Shown: positions 58,401 to 64,000 of the stretch, one piece after another
How positions within the stretch are numbered: the stretch's first letter is position 1
How the letters are laid out: every line of letters starts with the position of its first letter
Assembly (NCBI GenBank): GCA_006937955.1
Contig: SSNP01000005.1
Location: 2,660,472-2,724,471 of the forward strand
Source of the DNA: Pachypanchax playfairii
Lineage: Eukaryota > Chordata > Actinopteri > Cyprinodontiformes > Aplocheilidae
Length of the DNA: 64,000 bases
Direction of reading: 5' to 3'
Notes under the pieces: generated by a model
Told to the model about the DNA's origin: nothing
What the model saw: the letters and a program-made list of their open reading frames with translations, nothing else
Databases searched by the model: none
Position numbers and translations under genes: made by a program

Positions 58401-61400
58401 AATACATTGACTCTGCGGTACACACTGATGCCATCCTACTCTCCTGTTTGTTGGCTTGTATTACAGTAAAGTGCTGTGTACCACATGAATGCTCATGGTA
58501 AACCAAGCAGCATTAAATTATTAACAAGTAAATCAACAAGAAATAACATCCCAGATTAAACTGTTGCTCTTCTTGTAGCAGATCTGTTAAAGGATGTTGT
58601 GATTTCTCCTGTTTCAGTACATTGTGCAGCTGTTAGACACAAAACGTCACCTCTGGCCTGTTTGGTCAGGTTAACACTTCAGTGGTAATGTGAACTAAAA
58701 GGGGCGGAGTCATCCAAGACTTAAGGCACTGAAAGAAGGCTGTGTGTTATTCTATCTGCTCTTTCCTGTCTCTGACCCAGAAATTAACTGCAGCATAACA
58801 CTGTGAAGGATGTCTACAGTGTTGTGCACAAGTCTTGGGTCACTCAGATGTTTTTATAATATTTTGAAGTGTTGTTGTTGTTCAGACATTTCAAGAGTTT
58901 CAAGAGTTTTCTTTTGGCTTTGGCTGTTTTTTTTATTCCTTCTCAAATCTGGCAGTTTTTAAAAGAATGTTTCTGTTATATGTGAAATGTCTCAACTCTG
59001 ATCTGTGAATCATTCCATCATTAAACTCCTAAACTTAAGAAATAAACCAATGTTGGAACATTTAAAATTCATCTTTAAACATTTGGTCATAAAAATGCTC
59101 TTTGTTCTAATTTCTTTAGTTGAATCTATGTAATTGTGAAATGATATGTTGTTAAACTGCCAAATATATACTGTGAGTAATTGCAATTCAAAACTCAAAG
59201 AAGCAATACTTTGATACTCACATGCTGAAATACTTTCTTGTTTTATTTCTGGGAAAAGCTTTCTCTCATCTGAACATTTTCTCCAGTGTCTGACACGCCC
59301 TGTGAATTGAAAGCTTTTTTTTTAATGGCTCTGAATGAATTTATAATGTAATCTTATCTGGAATTGAATTAGATTTTCCTATTAGCCATTCTCTGTCTGA
59401 ACATCTGCTTTAAGTCGTGCCTAATACAATAATATTATCTCTGAATCATTTCAGTTGATGTTTTCCTGTCCCATAGTTTTGTCAAGCACAGCTCTCCTTA
59501 GGGATATTTTTTTTTCTCATGAATGTACTTTTTTTAGGTCTATCCTCCTGCACTGAATTCTTTGTAAGAATGAGGAGAATATTTCTGTATTTACTGTATA
59601 TTGAAATAAACGGAGGCCTTTTACCATCTGAATAACAACAAACTTTGAAATCTTTGTAGATTCGTCATAGTATCCGATCAAAGGAATGAAATATTTTTAT
59701 TCTCAGCCCGTCTCCTCCTATAATTATTAGTCCTCTAAAACATGCATACAGATTTTATAAGAATCTGATTCTGAGTCTTTCCCAGAGCTGCAGGGAAATA
59801 CAATCCCTCCAGCAAGTTCTGAGAGTGCCGGAGGCAAAACTCCCAGTAGAACCAGGCCAGAAAACCTCCAGTTAGGAATCCTAATCAGATGCCCAAACGT
59901 CCCTGTTTGGCTCTTTTTAAGCGTGAAGCAGCAGTGGCTCTGATCCAAGACCACCACTTGTCTGAGCTTCAAAAAAAACACGTAAACTGGATAATCAAAC
60001 TCCCAAGATGCCGTCCGAAACTCTGCAAGCAGAAGACCAAGCTTGATGTGACACCAAAATAATAAGGTCAAGCTTTCATTTCAAAAGGTTCTTTTAGGCT
60101 GTATAATTTGTTAAGGAAACATTTTGGTGAGGATAAATTGATTTGCCTTTAGTGTCTGGGTTCCAGTAGTTTAATAAAATCTAGTTTAAAAGAAGAGAAA
60201 CAAATTTTACAAATAAATGAGCAAGTTTGAGCATTATCTTTCTTTTGATCTCCACCAGCATCACAGAGAAATAGATGTCACTTTGTCTTTGAATGCTCTT
60301 TTGTTCTGGTTTCATTTCAACGTCATTTGGCTCATAAAGACTCTGATGAGAGCAGGAAGCTGTAAAAACCAACAAAATAAGAGAGATTTGTCAGTAAAAG
60401 CTCTGGGTGTTTCCTAAAAACAGCCCCTTCATATCGCATGTGATTCAAATTATGTGTGACTCAACTTAGTCCAGTTTTACATAATTACTGACAAGAATTT
60501 TAATACTGTTAACTCTTAAGTCTTTTTCATCATACAGCAATAACTTGGAAGATTTATTTTGCCACAGCTGTTCAAATTGCTTCCATGTGACGTTTCAGCT
60601 TATAGATTAAATCTGAAATCTGTGACAGATAAATTCACACTTCAAGCATTTAATTGTTTTTGTTTTCTTGTAAAAAAGGCAGTATTTTTAATGAATGTGT
60701 CTGGTAGGTCATCTTATAATGTAAAGAAATACCACTGTTCTGTTAAACTACATCTAATACAGTAAACTAAGAGAAAACTTGGTTATTGATTTAGACTTTG
60801 GATCAAACTCTCAGTTCTAATTAGAGCCTAACTGTCAGTGTCTCCTAAATGTTTCTAAAACTGGATCTGAAACTCCCTCATTTAACTGGGATGAGGCTAA
60901 GATCCAATTAGGAGAGGGAATGTTTTAAAAAGTGTTCTGAAAGTATAAAGAGTCAATTACAGTAGAATAAAAAGGAAATCATCAGACCACTTTTCAGCTT
61001 TCTCTGCAGAACATCTGAACAAATCCTGCAGGTTCTGTTGTTGTTACACACAGAAACAATGACTTTTTGATCTCTATAATATAATGTAGGTTAGTGGTAA
61101 CACCTGTATTCTACCTGTGGAGTGTCGAGCAGCATACTGATCCATCCCTGAATGGATAGGAGCATCTGTTTTAGGAGGGTGTGGTTTCCTGCACAGTAGA
61201 TCAGCTTTTAGCTGCAGCACTTTACTGGTAGAGCAGCATCAGACTCAGTGTTTGACCACATTTCTATTTGCATTTATGATGCTATTTTTACATTGGTCTA
61301 ATTATTAAGATAAGTTGCCTGACAGACCAGCATCTTCAGTATAAAGGACTGAATATCATGTCCAGTAAAGTTGATTATTATAATGTACTTGCTCTTAAAT

Positions 61401-63490
61401 CAAGTGGAGGCAAGTATAAAACCAGATTCAGTGCAGAGTGCGTCCATGTTTAAGTACATAATGTTATTATGAAAACATACATTAAAGCTATAAGATGTCA
61501 AATATCTGTTTCCTGACAGAGTGCTGCTTCAATTTGCTTAACTGGTGACAAGAAGGACAAATTATTCTCTCTATATAATCAGACATTATTTACTCTTCGT
61601 GTTACACTCAAAACATTAATGTGGATCATTTCTAGTATTGGAGCAGATTTTAAGATATATTAAGATGTATTGTTCATCATAATAGAGCTGCTAAATATTA
61701 TGACATTAATAAAAAGTGTTTTGCACCATCTTGATTACAACATCTCTGAAGTAAAACTACAGTTTTTGGGAAAAATCATTAATGAGAACGGACTTATTTC
61801 AAATGAAATTTTAGATTAGACAAACAATAATCAAGTTGAAACAAGCTGCTGTTATCTTGTCTTTCAGAAACTGTCAGTCTCAAACTAAAAACTTTCTCCA
61901 GATGCCAAACCATAAAACAAAACTTTTTCTTTTGTGACAGAGTCTTTCATCACTCACATTGTTATTTGTAGCTCAAGAAAATACAGCAAAGGTTTCTGTA
62001 TAAATTCTTTGGGTTGTGTGTGGCTGTTCATCGCTACCTGTGTGCATTTGGAGAGGTGAGATATCCTTAGAATTTCTACATTCCTTCACCTATAGACCTA
62101 TAAATCTCCATCTCCTGTCTCTATGGCAACTTATGTCCTTCATCACCAACAATAGCCTCCATCTTTTATCAAATCGTTCTTTTAAATTCTGCTCATTATG
62201 CAGTAACCATCGGTTACCCTGCTCTCCGTGTGCTATTGTATTCCTGTCATTTATCACCTGATTATAAAATCCCGCTGTGCCTTAATTGCTGATTAGGCCT
62301 CTTTTCTTTTGACACTACTGATACTTTGCGAAATTCACCAAAATTGTCAGGTATTAATAGCTGTATGACATAATCCCAGTCACTCCTCATGCATGTCTGA
62401 TGTCTCCTGGGCTTTAAGAGCTCTCTCTGTACAGAACTAACATCTGGAATTGTTGCTTCAAACCTTCTCACATTTGGAGAAATGGGGGATGAAGAAAGCC
62501 TGTGAAGGCAAGGTGTGGTAAGATACTGTTTAAAAATGGATAATGCATAAACAGGACTTTTATCAGAAGTAGGTGTGCTGCTGGGAATTCTCTTGTTTGC
62601 TATTGGACAAAATTCAAAATACACATTTTTACTCATTTGCCAATGATTTATCCCTGAAGATGTGAACTCTGGTGTCAGCTGCTTTTTTTTCCAGGAATTT
62701 CCTGGAATTGTAGCACCACAGTGTGAAGTATTAGAAAAAAAGGAGGTGCAGGAAGCAAATGCTTCCAGTCAGGATGGTTTTGAATGTTTATTACGGATGA
62801 TTTCATTTAAGCACTGCAATCAGCTCTGGAGCCAGAGAATCACAGAGCTGGAAACTATTATTTTCTTCCTCGTTGTCCACAGTTGAAGGTTTTGCACACA
62901 TGGTGTTTCTTTTTTAAGTTTTAGTATTATTAAATTATGGTGCGAGGAAATATTATCTTTTAAAAAGAAAAGGGTCTCATTAGTGCCTTTTATCTGACAA
63001 GCACTAAATGAGACATGATGCAAAGTCTCTTCTCTATTATAAAGATATGAACAGCAGGATTCTGAGATTTTCTCCTTGTAATCCATTTCTTATTGACTTT
63101 GGCACTAATTAATCTGGACATAAGCAGGTTTTTATCATGTGGCACCTTATGACACAATTTGTTGTGACCTTTTTGTTTGAGTTAGCAGAAACAGATTTTA
63201 CTGTCAACTTCAACAGAATGCTGTAGACCCAGTCATGTCCTTATCTTAACAAATAGTCAACAAACATTTGCTAATTAGTACATCCAGCAGACAAAGAGCG
63301 ACAGCCGTTATTTATCTTTTTGTCCAGTGAATTCAAGTCCAGTTTACTTCCTTTTTATCACCTCTGTGTTTACTAGTTGCTAACCTTGGTTGCCATGTTG
63401 TCCTAGGCAACAGGTATACAAGTAAGTTATCTGTTTTTCATTGAAAACAGCTGCCTGTTGCTGATAGAAAAACAGCAAATGAAAGCTTTG
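55450..63490. other. Intergenic, no coding gene recognised
   Basis: Eight kilobases of mostly AT-rich DNA. Possible Tc1-like remnant at 58,818-58,960; complex-composition stretches at 59,270-59,560 and 62,080-62,480; tandem STAT-type palindrome at 62,689-62,707. A 124-codon minus frame at 62,262-62,636 has no recognisable family. Confidence 0.5.
58818..58960 (+). mobile_element. Possible Tc1/mariner-like remnant
   Basis: CAGTGTTGTGCACAAGTCTT followed by GGGTCACTCAGATG resembles a Tc1-family end motif seen widely in fish. No second terminus was found. Confidence 0.35.
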
Positions 63491-63504
63491 AGTTGTAACA
63501 GTAC

Positions 63505-64000
63505 ATGGATGGATGGATGGATGGATGGATGGATGGATGGATGGATGGATGGATGGATGGATGGATGGATGGATGGATGGATGATGGATGGATGGATGGA
63601 TGGATGGATGGATGGATGGATGGATGGATGGATGGATGGAGGGAGGGAGGGAGGGAGGGTGGATGGATGGATGGATGGATGGATGGATGGATGGATGGAT
63701 GGATGGATGGATGGATGATGGATGGATGGATGGATGGATGGATGGATGGATGGAGGGTGGGATGGATGGATGGATGGATGGATGGATGGATGGATGGATG
63801 GATGGATGGATGGATGGATGGATGGATGGATGGATGGATGGATGGATGGATGGATGGATGGATGGATGGATGGATGGATGGATGGATGGATGGATGGATG
63901 GATGGATGGATGGATGGATGGATGGTGGATGGATGGATGGATGGATGATGGATGGATGGATGGATGGATGGATGGATTGATGGATGGCATGAAGGATGGA
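63505..64000. repeat. (TGGA)n array, about 0.5 kb, reaching the right edge
   Basis: Long tetranucleotide array with GGAG and GATGATGG interruptions (near 63,580, 63,640-63,660, 63,716, 63,752 and 63,925-63,950). It is open in several frames on both strands because the unit length is 4 and it lacks stops; these are not genes. Confidence 0.97.

Noticed and set aside
62262..62636. 124-codon minus-strand frame
   Set aside because: No recognisable domain; composition suggests non-coding DNA. Kept only as a possible conserved element.
63427..63990. Long open frames of His-Pro-Ser-Ile or Asp-Gly-Trp-Met repeats on both strands
   Set aside because: They are translations of the TGGA microsatellite.

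Overview
The window is vertebrate nuclear DNA, almost certainly from a ray-finned (teleost) fish. It is AT-rich, its genes are split into short exons by GT-AG introns, and it carries microsatellites plus fish-type hAT MITEs, tRNA-like SINE-type repeats and LINE fragments. Two protein genes can be supported, both on the minus strand and arranged head to tail.

Positions 1 to about 14,350 hold the 5' part of hydin, the giant axonemal central-pair protein of motile cilia. One non-coding first exon and 19 coding exons can be joined with correct splice phase throughout. They give exactly 1,000 codons, roughly the first fifth of the protein, and the gene runs off the left edge. A perfect RFX X-box, a forkhead site and a CCAAT box lie at the first exon, as expected for a cilia gene.

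Positions 14.4 to 23.7 kb are intergenic: a TAGA microsatellite, a GT repeat, an RTE-like LINE fragment, and a CpG-bearing segment at 22.3-23.1 kb that may be a dispersed repeat or a small spliced transcript.

Positions 23.8 to about 52 kb hold a complete syt9 (synaptotagmin 9) gene: eight coding exons, 527 codons, with an N-terminal cysteine region, one membrane span and C2A and C2B domains. The last coding exon lies 4.3 kb beyond exon 7. Its large introns carry hAT MITEs, a 5'-truncated and internally deleted LINE, a CA repeat, a G-rich tract, and several perfect X-box palindromes.

Positions 52 to 64 kb have no supportable coding gene. They hold the syt9 upstream region, a tRNA-like repeat, a second CpG-bearing exon-like segment at 54.2-54.7 kb, GT repeats, and at the right edge a 0.5 kb TGGA array. 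No operon, CRISPR array, tRNA or rRNA gene is seen. The two genes have unrelated jobs (ciliary motility; calcium-triggered exocytosis) and show no sign of joint function beyond being neighbours.
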